Below are positions 25,794 through 33,343 of a DNA stretch of 64,000 nt, piece after piece (within the stretch, counting starts at the first letter, position 1; the number at the start of each line of letters is the position of its first letter). The notes under the pieces were generated by a model that worked only from the letters and a program-made list of their open reading frames with translations, ran no database searches and was not told the DNA's origin. This DNA comes from CAYZXL01 sp964482435 (GTDB lineage Bacteria; Auribacterota; JABMQX01): positions 1-64,000 of the forward strand of contig CAYZXL010000012.1 of the NCBI GenBank assembly GCA_964482435.1. Direction: 5' to 3'. A program made the position numbers and the translations under genes.

Positions 25794-26684
25794 ATGACCA
25801 AAGGCGAGAGAAGAAATCTTCGGAATGGGTTGATGTTCGTGTCCCCGTGGGTGGCGGGGCTGGGGTTCTTCGTTCTCTATCCGATTTTCTCGTCGCTGTA
25901 TCACAGTTTTTGCGACTATTCGGTTCTTGAGCCGCCGGTCTTCATCGGACTGACGAACTACATTGACCTCGCGAAAGATGAGGTGTTCTGGATTTCACTC
26001 TGGAACACTTTTTTCTACGCCTTCTTTGCGATTCCGCTGGGGCAGTTCATTGCCCTGACCCTCGCTCTTCTTCTGAACACCAAGATTCGCGGCTTATCAA
26101 TCTACCGGACAATCTTTTTCCTCCCGTCTCTCGTCCCGATTGTTGCGATGGCGATGCTGTGGATGTGGATTTTCAACGGGCAGTACGGGGTGTTGAACTA
26201 CTTCCTTTCTTTGCTCGGAATAAAGGCTCCGGCGTGGCTGATGAACGTCCACTGGAGCAAGCCCGCGCTGATTATCATGAGCTTCTGGGCGATCGGCTAC
26301 TCGATGGTCATCTACCTTGCGGGCTTGCAGGACGTGCCGGTGTCGCTCTACGAATCCGCGGAGATTGACGGGGCGAATTTCCTCCAGAAGATTCGGCACG
26401 TGACGCTCCCGATGATTTCGCCGGTGATTCTTTTCAACTTCATCATGGGGATTATTTTCGCGTTCCAGATATTCGCCGGGCCGTACATCATGACACCGGG
26501 TCCGGGCGGGCCGGCGAGGTCAACGACGTTTTACACGCTTTACCTCTTTCAGACGGCATTTGAGGACCTGCGGATGGGGTTCGCAAGCGCGATGGCGTGG
26601 ATTCTCTTTCTAATTATTCTGAGCCTGACGCTGCTGGCGATAAGGGCATCGAAAAACAGGGTGTATTACGCAGGAGTGAGATGA
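25794..26684 (+). CDS. Sugar ABC transporter permease (MalF/UgpA type)
   Basis: About 296 residues from ATG 25794 (an in-frame GTG at 25785 would add three). Six membrane helices are expected; the first is at about residues 15-35. The EAA loop that contacts the ATPase is YESAEIDGANFLQKI then HVTLPMISP near residue 190. It forms a heterodimer with the next gene product, coupled by an ATGA overlap. No ATP-binding subunit is encoded nearby, so a shared MsmX-like ATPase is inferred. Confidence 0.92.
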   Translation: MTKGERRNLRNGLMFVSPWVAGLGFFVLYPIFSSLYHSFCDYSVLEPPVFIGLTNYIDLAKDEVFWISLWNTFFYAFFAIPLGQFIALTLALLLNTKIRGLSIYRTIFFLPSLVPIVAMAMLWMWIFNGQYGVLNYFLSLLGIKAPAWLMNVHWSKPALIIMSFWAIGYSMVIYLAGLQDVPVSLYESAEIDGANFLQKIRHVTLPMISPVILFNFIMGIIFAFQIFAGPYIMTPGPGGPARSTTFYTLYLFQTAFEDLRMGFASAMAWILFLIILSLTLLAIRASKNRVYYAGVR

Positions 26685-27835
26685 ACAAAAGAAGGGCACC
26701 CACAAGACTTGTCATTCATGTGGTTCTCCTTTGCGGGAGCGTCACATTCCTGTTCCCTCTCCTCTGGATGATCTCGACTTCCCTCAAGCCGATAGAGCAG
26801 ACGATGGTTATGCCGCCCCGGTGGATTCCAAAAGCCTACTATACCGTCATTGACGGAGAGAGAATCCCGGTGAAAAAACTCTTTCAACTCGACCAGCCTT
26901 CTCTTGTTGTCCGGGCGACGGCTGGCGAGCGGAAAGGTGAAAAGCTCCTCGTCCCGGCAAAGGATTATTCCGAAGGGCAAGCGGCGATTGAGGTGCGGGT
27001 CGCCGACAGGGTTGAGCGGGTTAAAGTCCCGGCAGAAATCGTCAGGGAGGCAAGGCAAGGCTGGTGGTACGTCGTGCAGAAGTTCGGAAAGCAGTACGCC
27101 GCCGAGAAGCCGAAATGGGACTGCAAGCCGGAGGAGGAAATCGAGTCAAAAGTCCATCCTTATTTCACCAACTACCGCGAGGCGCTCGGATACATTCCCT
27201 TTTTCACCTACACGAAAAACACGCTGATTGTGTCGGTTCTGGGAGTCCTGGGAGCGGTGCTTGCTAACTCCATCGTCGCATACGGGTTCTCTCGCATCGA
27301 GTGGAGAGGGCGGAACCTCTTTTTCATCCTGACTCTGGCGACGATGATGATTCCGTTTCCCGTGACGATGATCCCGCTGTTTGCGACTTTTCGGCGGCTG
27401 CATTGGATTGGGACCCTCAAGCCGCTGTGGGTGCCGGCTTTCTTCGGGCACGCGTTCAACATTTTCCTTCTGCGGCAATTCTATCTGACAATCCCGCGGG
27501 ACCTGTCCGATGCCGCGCGAATTGATGGCTGCTCGGAATTTGCCATCTTCCGGAAGATTATTCTTCCCCTCTCGACGAAGGCACTTGCGGTGGTCGCGCT
27601 GTTCCACTTCATTTACGCCTGGAACGACTTCATGGGGCCGCTGCTTTACCTGACGAGGCAGGAGACGTTCACGTTGTCGCTTGGTCTCCAGTTCTACCAG
27701 AGCCAGCAGGGCGGCTCGGAATGGCATTACCTCATGGCGGCCTCTACGGTCATAGTCGTGCCCATCGTAATTCTTTTCTTTTTCACCCAGAAGACTTTCA
27801 TCCAGGGCATCGCCACGACCGGTGCTAAGGAATGA
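26681..27835 (+). CDS. Sugar ABC transporter permease (MalG/UgpE type) with large outer insert
   Basis: 384 residues from ATG 26681, which overlaps the stop of the first permease and has GGAG upstream. Six helices with the EAA loop SDAARIDGCSEFAIFRKI then ILPLSTKALAV near residue 290. Between the first and second helices there is an insert of roughly 130 residues (about 45-175, ending in VHPYFTNYREALGYIP) that faces the outside. Typical MalG proteins are about 280 residues, so this loop explains the length. It may contact the binding protein or the cell wall. Confidence 0.9.
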   Translation: MNKRRAPTRLVIHVVLLCGSVTFLFPLLWMISTSLKPIEQTMVMPPRWIPKAYYTVIDGERIPVKKLFQLDQPSLVVRATAGERKGEKLLVPAKDYSEGQAAIEVRVADRVERVKVPAEIVREARQGWWYVVQKFGKQYAAEKPKWDCKPEEEIESKVHPYFTNYREALGYIPFFTYTKNTLIVSVLGVLGAVLANSIVAYGFSRIEWRGRNLFFILTLATMMIPFPVTMIPLFATFRRLHWIGTLKPLWVPAFFGHAFNIFLLRQFYLTIPRDLSDAARIDGCSEFAIFRKIILPLSTKALAVVALFHFIYAWNDFMGPLLYLTRQETFTLSLGLQFYQSQQGGSEWHYLMAASTVIVVPIVILFFFTQKTFIQGIATTGAKE

Positions 27836-28327
27836 TCTGGCCGCACAGGGGGCGGGCTCTGCCTGTGTTTTGGCAGTGGAATCTGGCTGAAGCCATGCTG
27901 TGGGAAGCCCCGCTGAAGCGGGCTCGAGCGTAGAACCTCACGGCGTGCAGGGCCTCCCTGCTGAAGCAGGGGGCTAAGGATGGCGCCGGCTGAAGGCCGG
28001 CAGGGGCCGATGCCGGGCGGTCGCTGGAGCGCGCTGGAAAGTGACCCGAAATGGAGCCACACGCGGACGACGAGGCGTGCGTACATTTGAGTGTTGTGGG
28101 CTCATGGGCTGGGTAATTGTGCCTGCGATTCACTTTGGACCCCGAGTCCACATCGCCGTGGCGTTGCCTGCCGGGCTTCAGCCGGCGCCTCCTCAGACAC
28201 GGGCTTTAGTCCGTGTTGGCGGTTCCCGACGCTCTCTCTTCTCCAGCGGGCTTCAGCCTGGCTTCTCGATCACGGGATTCATCCATAACTCTCCTGGTAC
28301 ATAGCCGCACCCGCAGGGGGGCCGGGA
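27836..28327. repeat. Cluster of GCTGAAGC/GCTTCAGC hairpins in REPIN-like arrangement
   Basis: No gene is seen here. The left half holds at least four hairpins with a CTGAAG core (near 27884, 27906, 27951 and 27982-28004); the right half holds hairpins with the reverse core CTTCAG/CTTTAG (28167-28189, near 28197 and near 28245). The 23-base elements at 27982-28004 and 28167-28189 are inverted copies differing at one base. The cluster lies between the permease gene and the sigma54 activator. Confidence 0.7.
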
Positions 28328-28356
28328 TTGACATTAGTGGCAACTGGTAGTATGAG
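28328..28356 (+). promoter_or_regulatory. Sigma70-type promoter before the sigma54 activator gene
   Basis: TTGACA (28328-28333), 17-base spacer, TATGAG (28351-28356). It would start transcription about 120 bases before GTG 28488. Confidence 0.5.
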
Positions 28357-28487
28357 GAAAGAGTCACGTGCAGATCCATCCCTCCGGGGACGATCTCGCG
28401 TCTCCCCGGGGGATGGCCGTCAGATGAGGATTAGATAAGCCGAGCAGGCGTCCCCGGTGCGAACATCGTTTCGGAATGGAGACTTGA

Positions 28488-29894
28488 GTGAGACACGTTC
28501 TTGTCGCTTGCAGCAACCAGCAGGCGTGCGACGCGATTCGGGATTGCCTTCGCCCGGAGTACAGGGCGGACGTCGCCCTCGACAAAGCAAGCTGCCTGGA
28601 GATGTTCCGAAAGAGGCGCTACGAGTTCATCTTCGTTCACTTAGAGTTTGTCGGCGGCACAGCCGAGGAAGAAGGCCATCCCGATTTCCGAACGGGGCTG
28701 GAGCCGTTCTGGCATGCGTTCCCCGCGGCGCAGATAATCGTGCTATCCCCTCCTGAGAAAATCAGAGACGCCGTTTCGGCGGTGAAAGCCGGCGCCAGCA
28801 ATTATCTCACCTACCCCATAAATCCCGATGAGGTGAAGTACGTCACGGAAAGCATTTATGAGTCAATGAAAATCGAATCGGAGCTTGATTACCTGCGCGA
28901 GCGATTCTGGCGCACAGACTCCCTTGACGTTGTTCGCACCAACAGCCCCTTGATGAGGAAGGTCTTCGAGAAAGTTCGCTCCGTAGCACCCACGAGAACG
29001 ACCGTTCTTCTCATGGGCGAGACCGGAACCGGGAAAGGGGAGATCGCCAAACTCATTCACCGCCACAGCCTTCGCGCGGAGAAACAGTTCATCAGCGTCC
29101 ATTGCGGGACGATTCCCGATACCCTTCTCGAAAGCGAGCTTTTCGGGCATGAGAAAGGCGCCTTCACCGGCGCCGTCCGGCAGAAACTCGGCAAGTTCGA
29201 AATCGCAAAAGGAGGGACGATTTTCCTCGACGAGATTGGGACAATCACGCCTTCCGCACAGATCAAGCTTTTGCAGGTCCTCCAGGACAGGACGTTTCAA
29301 CGGGTTGGTGGAGAAGAAATCCTCGAGACCGACGTGAGGGTCATAGCCGCGTCCAATGTTGACCTTGAGAAGTTGAGCGAGGATGGCTTCTTCCGAAAGG
29401 ACCTTTACTACAGGCTGAACGTCTTCCCCATCGAAGTCCCTCTTCTGCGAGACAGAACGGAGGACATTCCTCTCCTCGTCGAGGTTTTCCTGAGAAGATT
29501 CAAGAGGTTTCATGGCAAGGAAATCCGCCACGTTCACCCGGACGCCATGGAAGCTTTTGAGAGGTATCCGTGGCCCGGCAACATCCGTGAACTGGAGAAC
29601 CTCATCGAGCGCGCGTGCATCCTGGAAACTTCATCCATCTTGACCCCGGAGAGCTTTCCGAGCGAGCTGTTCAGCCCGGGCGTCTCAAAGGGGCGATTTC
29701 GCGTGAACGCCTCCCTCTCCCTTGCGGAGGTCAGACGCTCTGCAACTGAGAACGTCGAGAGGGAGTACCTGAAGAAGCTTCTGACTTCCAATAAAGGCAA
29801 GATCAACGAGAGTGCCACAGCGGCAGGCATCACGACTCGCCAACTGCATAAGCTGATGACAAAGCACGGCATCCGGAAGGAGGAGTTCAAATAG
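28488..29894 (+). CDS. Sigma54-dependent activator with degenerate receiver domain
   Basis: 468 residues from GTG 28488 (GGAG about 8 bases upstream). Residues 1-120 have a receiver-like fold (VLVACSNQQACDAI, then VSAVKAGASNYLTYP), but the phosphate-accepting aspartate position reads FIFVHLEFVGG, with histidine instead. The AAA+ domain (about 140-370) has Walker A GETGTGKGEIAK, the sigma54-contact loop GAFTGAVR and Walker B GGTIFLDEIG. A Fis-type helix-turn-helix closes the protein (ESATAAGITTRQLHKLMTKH). No histidine kinase gene is adjacent. A near-consensus sigma54 promoter lies 260 bases downstream, so local control is likely. Confidence 0.93.
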   Translation: MRHVLVACSNQQACDAIRDCLRPEYRADVALDKASCLEMFRKRRYEFIFVHLEFVGGTAEEEGHPDFRTGLEPFWHAFPAAQIIVLSPPEKIRDAVSAVKAGASNYLTYPINPDEVKYVTESIYESMKIESELDYLRERFWRTDSLDVVRTNSPLMRKVFEKVRSVAPTRTTVLLMGETGTGKGEIAKLIHRHSLRAEKQFISVHCGTIPDTLLESELFGHEKGAFTGAVRQKLGKFEIAKGGTIFLDEIGTITPSAQIKLLQVLQDRTFQRVGGEEILETDVRVIAASNVDLEKLSEDGFFRKDLYYRLNVFPIEVPLLRDRTEDIPLLVEVFLRRFKRFHGKEIRHVHPDAMEAFERYPWPGNIRELENLIERACILETSSILTPESFPSELFSPGVSKGRFRVNASLSLAEVRRSATENVEREYLKKLLTSNKGKINESATAAGITTRQLHKLMTKHGIRKEEFK

Positions 29895-29919
29895 AATCCC
29901 CCTGGACCGCGCCTTAAAG

Positions 29920-29936
29920 GAATTTTGAGTTCCGGT
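29920..29936 (+). promoter_or_regulatory. Candidate activator-binding site, distal copy
   Basis: GAATTTTGAGTTCCGGT, identical at 14 of 17 bases to the copy at 30089-30105. About 220 bases upstream of the -24 box. Confidence 0.4.
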
Positions 29937-30088
29937 TTTGGCCAAAAAAGCAGAACCGCGGCTTCTCTAAACTTGGGTATCGCGCGTTCTCGACGAGGTT
30001 TCCGGCTGGAAACTGGCTTTGGAATCTTGCGCAGGCGCAAAGAGTTGGAAAAGCCTCACCCGGCGCCAGCGCGAGCGGGAGGGCAGGA

Positions 30089-30105
30089 GAACTGCGAGTT
30101 CCGGT
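30089..30105 (+). promoter_or_regulatory. Candidate activator-binding site, proximal copy
   Basis: GAACTGCGAGTTCCGGT contains the perfect inverted repeat GAACT-GCG-AGTTC. It lies about 52 bases before the -24/-12 promoter. Confidence 0.45.
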
Positions 30106-30156
30106 GCGATGAAGCGTTAGAGGCCGTAACTCCTTAGTTATAAAGGGATTGCGTAA

Positions 30157-30173
30157 TTGGCACCGAAGTTGCT
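30157..30173 (+). promoter_or_regulatory. Sigma54 (-24/-12) promoter
   Basis: TTGGCACCGAAGTTGCT matches the sigma54 consensus TTGGCAC-N5-TTGCW, with GG and GC separated by exactly 10 bases. Transcription would start near 30184 and read into the acidic protein, KamA and ATP-grasp genes. Confidence 0.85.
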
Positions 30174-30245
30174 AATTAGGTAAAACGTGCCTTCGCTGAC
30201 GACCTGTATCCAACTGATAAATCACTTATCATCTGAGGATTCGGC

Positions 30246-30635
30246 ATGAAGAAAGGCAAAGGCGAAACTTCGACAACCATCACCGGAATCGTCACCCCGA
30301 CCGATTGGGATGAAAAGGGCAATGTGGTCGCCGTCGTTGTGTCCAGTCCGTCGGAGGAGGAATACCTGATCGCCAGCGACGAGCTTGGAGAGGAACTGAT
30401 GGAGCTGTGCGGCGTGCAGGTCATGGTTACAGGGGTGGTCGCCAACGACAAAAGTGGGAAGAAGACCATCGCCGTGAAGAAGTACGAACTTCTCGAAGAG
30501 GAAGAAGAGGAGGAAGAAGAAGAAGAGTTGGACGAAGAGGAGTTTGGCGACGAGGAATTCGACAAGGAGGAGCTCGACGAAGAAGAGCTTGAAGACGAGG
30601 AGTTCGAGGAAGAGGAGTTCGACGAAAAGGAGTAA
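30246..30635 (+). CDS. Small protein with very acidic, phenylalanine-spaced tail
   Basis: 129 residues, GAGG upstream. Residues 1-80 look like a small beta-barrel (ITGIVTPTDWDEKGNVVAVV, VQVMVTGVVANDKSGKKTI), possibly an OB fold. Residues about 83-129 are almost all Glu and Asp, with Phe or Leu about every four to six residues (EEEF, DEEF, DEEL). The protein must be strongly negatively charged. It is the first gene after the sigma54 promoter, 41 bases before kamA. Its role is unknown; binding of a basic partner or of metal or nucleic-acid-mimic behaviour are possibilities only. Confidence 0.7.
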   Translation: MKKGKGETSTTITGIVTPTDWDEKGNVVAVVVSSPSEEEYLIASDELGEELMELCGVQVMVTGVVANDKSGKKTIAVKKYELLEEEEEEEEEEELDEEEFGDEEFDKEELDEEELEDEEFEEEEFDEKE

Positions 30636-30676
30636 TTACAGAAAAACCATAACAAAGCTCAGGAGGGATCCGACCT

Positions 30677-32017
30677 ATGCAAACTAAAAAGTTAGAGGCT
30701 CCGAGCGAAGAGGCAGAACCTCCCGGTAGTAGTAGCACTACGTTGCTCGCCGAAGGGGAGGCCAACACCGAATCGCCCCCTTCATCTTTCACATTATTCG
30801 CCTCTTCCAACCGGCTGGAGTGGCTTTTTGGCAAACCCGCCAAACGACACGTCAGTTTCGACATCGGCCCGCCCGCACAAGCTTTCCGGAAGCGATTTTT
30901 CCCCGACACCACCATTGCCGAGTGGAACGATTGGCAGTGGCAGCTGCGAAATCGAATCAGGGATTTGACGCGCCTCTCGCGGATTCTCAGGTTGTCGGAG
31001 GATGAGCGGCGTGCCCTGACCCATCCAGCCGGCGCCCGACCGGTCGTGATCACTCCTTACTACGCGGCGCTTCTTGACCCCGACGACCCGGCACAGCCGC
31101 TGCGGCGGACGGTCGTGCCCGTGACCGGGGAATTCATCTGCGTCGAGGGTGAAGCTGCCGACCCTCTCGCAGAGGACGAGGACAGCCCGGTTCCCGGGCT
31201 TGTTCATCGTTACCCCGACAGAGTCCTGTTCATTGCCACGAGCCACTGTGCGACCTATTGTCGGTACTGCACGCGGTCGCGCATCGTCGGCGGCTTGAGA
31301 GACGATGGCTTTGGCGAGGAGTTCTGGGAACGTGCCGTGGAATACATCGAGGCGACCCGGACGGTTCGGGACGTTCTGGTGTCCGGCGGTGACCCCTTGA
31401 TCCTCTCCGATGACAAACTCGAAAGGCTGCTGTCGCGCTTGCGTCGGATCCCTCACGTGGAGATGCTGCGAATCGGGACGAAGGTGCCGGTTGTTTTGCC
31501 TCAGCGCATTACCCCGGCTTTGACTCGCATGCTCAGGCGATACCATCCTGTCTGGATGAGCATTCACTTCACCCACCCGGATGAGCTGACGCCGGAGGTG
31601 TCTCAGGCTTGTGCTCGCCTCGCAGACGCGGGCATCCCTCTCGGAAGCCAGACGGTCCTTCTTGCCGGGGTGAACGACGATGTGGAGACAATGAGGAGCC
31701 TTGTCCATGGCCTCCTCAAGATACGTGTGAGACCATACTATCTCTATCAGTGTGACCCGATTCTCGGCTCCTCTCACTTCCGGACGCCCGTGGAGAAGGG
31801 GCTGGAGATAATCCGTGGGTTGCGCGGGCACACCACCGGGTACGCCGTGCCGAACTATGTCGTTGACGCCCCCGGCGGTGGGGGGAAGATACCCCTCTCG
31901 CCCGAGTACCTCTGCGGCCGAGATGGAAACGACCTCCTCCTGATGAACTACGAGGGGCGGGTCTTCCGTTACCCGGACCCGAATGGAAAGACAGGATTCG
32001 CGGGCGTCTTGTCCTGA
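30677..32017 (+). CDS. kamA: KamA-family radical SAM protein (lysine 2,3-aminomutase-like)
   Basis: 446 residues, GGAGGG before ATG 30677. The iron-sulfur motif is TSHCATYCRYCTRSRIVGG near residue 192 (Cys-x3-Cys-x2-Cys), followed by VSGGDPLIL. The PLP-binding lysine lies in DAPGGGGKIPLSPEYL near residue 397. Both features define the 2,3-aminomutase family, which moves an amino group from the alpha to the beta carbon, usually of lysine. About 60 residues at the N-terminus are extra and low complexity. The usual beta-lysine acetyltransferase (AblB) is absent; an ATP-grasp ligase gene follows after 93 bases. Confidence 0.93.
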   Translation: MQTKKLEAPSEEAEPPGSSSTTLLAEGEANTESPPSSFTLFASSNRLEWLFGKPAKRHVSFDIGPPAQAFRKRFFPDTTIAEWNDWQWQLRNRIRDLTRLSRILRLSEDERRALTHPAGARPVVITPYYAALLDPDDPAQPLRRTVVPVTGEFICVEGEAADPLAEDEDSPVPGLVHRYPDRVLFIATSHCATYCRYCTRSRIVGGLRDDGFGEEFWERAVEYIEATRTVRDVLVSGGDPLILSDDKLERLLSRLRRIPHVEMLRIGTKVPVVLPQRITPALTRMLRRYHPVWMSIHFTHPDELTPEVSQACARLADAGIPLGSQTVLLAGVNDDVETMRSLVHGLLKIRVRPYYLYQCDPILGSSHFRTPVEKGLEIIRGLRGHTTGYAVPNYVVDAPGGGGKIPLSPEYLCGRDGNDLLLMNYEGRVFRYPDPNGKTGFAGVLS

Positions 32018-32110
32018 ACGAGGCCGCCTTCGAAGAGTGTTGCACGTCGCCAGGCTCATTGTCTCGGCTGGTGCACAAACCGCTCGCCGGGAGGAACGCA
32101 GACCAATTCG

Positions 32111-33145
32111 ATGAAAATAGGGATCACGTACGATCTTCGGCAGGAATACCTCGCCGCCGGCTGCGGCGAGGAGGACACGGCTGAATTCGACCGCCCCGAC
32201 ACCATCGAAGCGATTCAAAAAGCCCTCGAAGAGCTCGGCTTTCAGACCGCTCCCATCGGGAATGTGCGGAGCCTCGCGGCTCGCCTTTCCGGGGGAGAGA
32301 GGTGGGACCTGGTTTTCAACATTGCCGAAGGGCTTAGGGGATTTGGTCGCGAAGCGCAGGTCCCAGCCTTGCTGGATGCGTATGGCATACCGTACACCTT
32401 CTCCGACCCAATGGTTCTCTCCCTCACCCTTCACAAGGGGATGACAAAGCGCATTGTCCGGGATTTGGGGATTCCAACGGCCGATTTTGCCGTAGTGGAA
32501 AAGGAGTCCGACATCGAGACGGTCGCTCTTCCCTTTCCGCTTTTCGCGAAGCCCGTCGCGGAAGGAACAGGGAAGGGGATAACCGCCGCATCGAAGATCT
32601 CCGGGCGAGGCGAGCTTTTGTCAGTCTGCCGAAGTCTTCTGGCGAAATACGAGCAGCCGGTCCTCGTGGAGACGTTTTTGCCCGGGCGCGAGTTCACGGT
32701 GGGGATTGCGGGGACGGGGAAAGAGGCGATTGCGCTGGGAGTGCTGGAGGTTGTCCTGAAGGAAAATGCCGAGCGGGAAGTTTACTCTTACCTGAACAAG
32801 GAAAAGTGCGAGGAGCTCGTCGAATACAGGCTGGTTGACGACGACCAGGCAAAGAAAGCCCAAGAAATCGCTCTTGCTGCCTGGAGGGGGCTGGGGTGCA
32901 GAGATGGCGGCCGAGTTGATTTGCGGGCGGACGCCCACGGCATACCGAATTTCATGGAGGTCAATCCGCTGCCCGGATTGCACCCTCAGCATTCCGACCT
33001 TCCGATTTTGTGCACCGCTGTGGGAATCAGCTACTGCGACCTGATTGGAATGATTGTCCAATCTGCCTTGAACAGGCGTGAGGGAGCACCAGGTCATCGT
33101 ACGGCGGCCAGCGCAGGCATACCCGAGCGACAGTTTTTCTTGTAA
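32111..33145 (+). CDS. D-Ala-D-Ala-ligase-like ATP-grasp enzyme
   Basis: 344 residues. The ATP-grasp layout is clear: an N-terminal domain with RWDLVFNIAEGLRGFGREAQ near 75, the central FPLFAKPVAEGTGKGI near 140 (ATP-binding lysine), VETFLPGREFTVGI near 183, and the metal site FMEVNPLPGLHP near 282. It lacks parts typical of true Ddl proteins (the peptidoglycan enzyme), and no cell-wall genes lie nearby. Such ligases join a carboxylate to an amine with ATP. Placed after kamA, it may ligate a beta-amino acid, but this is inference. The last 25 residues are not family-like. Confidence 0.88.
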   Translation: MKIGITYDLRQEYLAAGCGEEDTAEFDRPDTIEAIQKALEELGFQTAPIGNVRSLAARLSGGERWDLVFNIAEGLRGFGREAQVPALLDAYGIPYTFSDPMVLSLTLHKGMTKRIVRDLGIPTADFAVVEKESDIETVALPFPLFAKPVAEGTGKGITAASKISGRGELLSVCRSLLAKYEQPVLVETFLPGREFTVGIAGTGKEAIALGVLEVVLKENAEREVYSYLNKEKCEELVEYRLVDDDQAKKAQEIALAAWRGLGCRDGGRVDLRADAHGIPNFMEVNPLPGLHPQHSDLPILCTAVGISYCDLIGMIVQSALNRREGAPGHRTAASAGIPERQFFL

Positions 33146-33343
33146 ACTGCCCTTTGGCGCACAGTGAATATCCCCCGGGGCACACCAGAGCATGAGAGGC
33201 TTCTGCGACCAACCACAGCCCACCGAAATGGCTTCCCATGAGGCCCGTCGCTCCCTATTGCACTCACGCCGGGGATAGATCGGCAGGTCGAAGCTTTGGT
33301 CGGTGGCCTGCTGAACCTCGGCCGGGAGCGACAAGTTTTACCC

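Larger units (their letters stand above)
29895..30245. other. Regulatory region of the acidic protein/kamA/ligase genes
   Basis: 351 bases without a gene. It contains a duplicated 17-base element (29920-29936 and 30089-30105), a GTTTCC-GGCT-GGAAAC inverted repeat (29998-30013), a TTTTGGCCAAAA palindrome near 29935 that may be a terminator, and the sigma54 promoter at 30157-30173. After the promoter, TGATAA and TTATCA form a small inverted repeat near 30213-30230. Confidence 0.6.

Noticed and set aside
27836..28327. CRISPR array
   Set aside because: The repeats are palindromic hairpins of varied sequence and spacing, with no constant spacer length and no cas genes nearby.
30176..30655. A serine-rich leftward frame opposite the acidic protein
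   Set aside because: The poly-Ser stretch is just the antisense reading of the Glu codons.
30794..32434. A 546-codon leftward open frame opposite kamA and the ATP-grasp gene
   Set aside because: It lies wholly opposite genes with clear motifs, has no family-like features and no ribosome site. It is a by-product of high GC content.
32111..33145. Cell-wall D-Ala-D-Ala ligase (ddl)
   Set aside because: The fold fits, but no peptidoglycan genes are near and the context is kamA, so the specific name is withheld.
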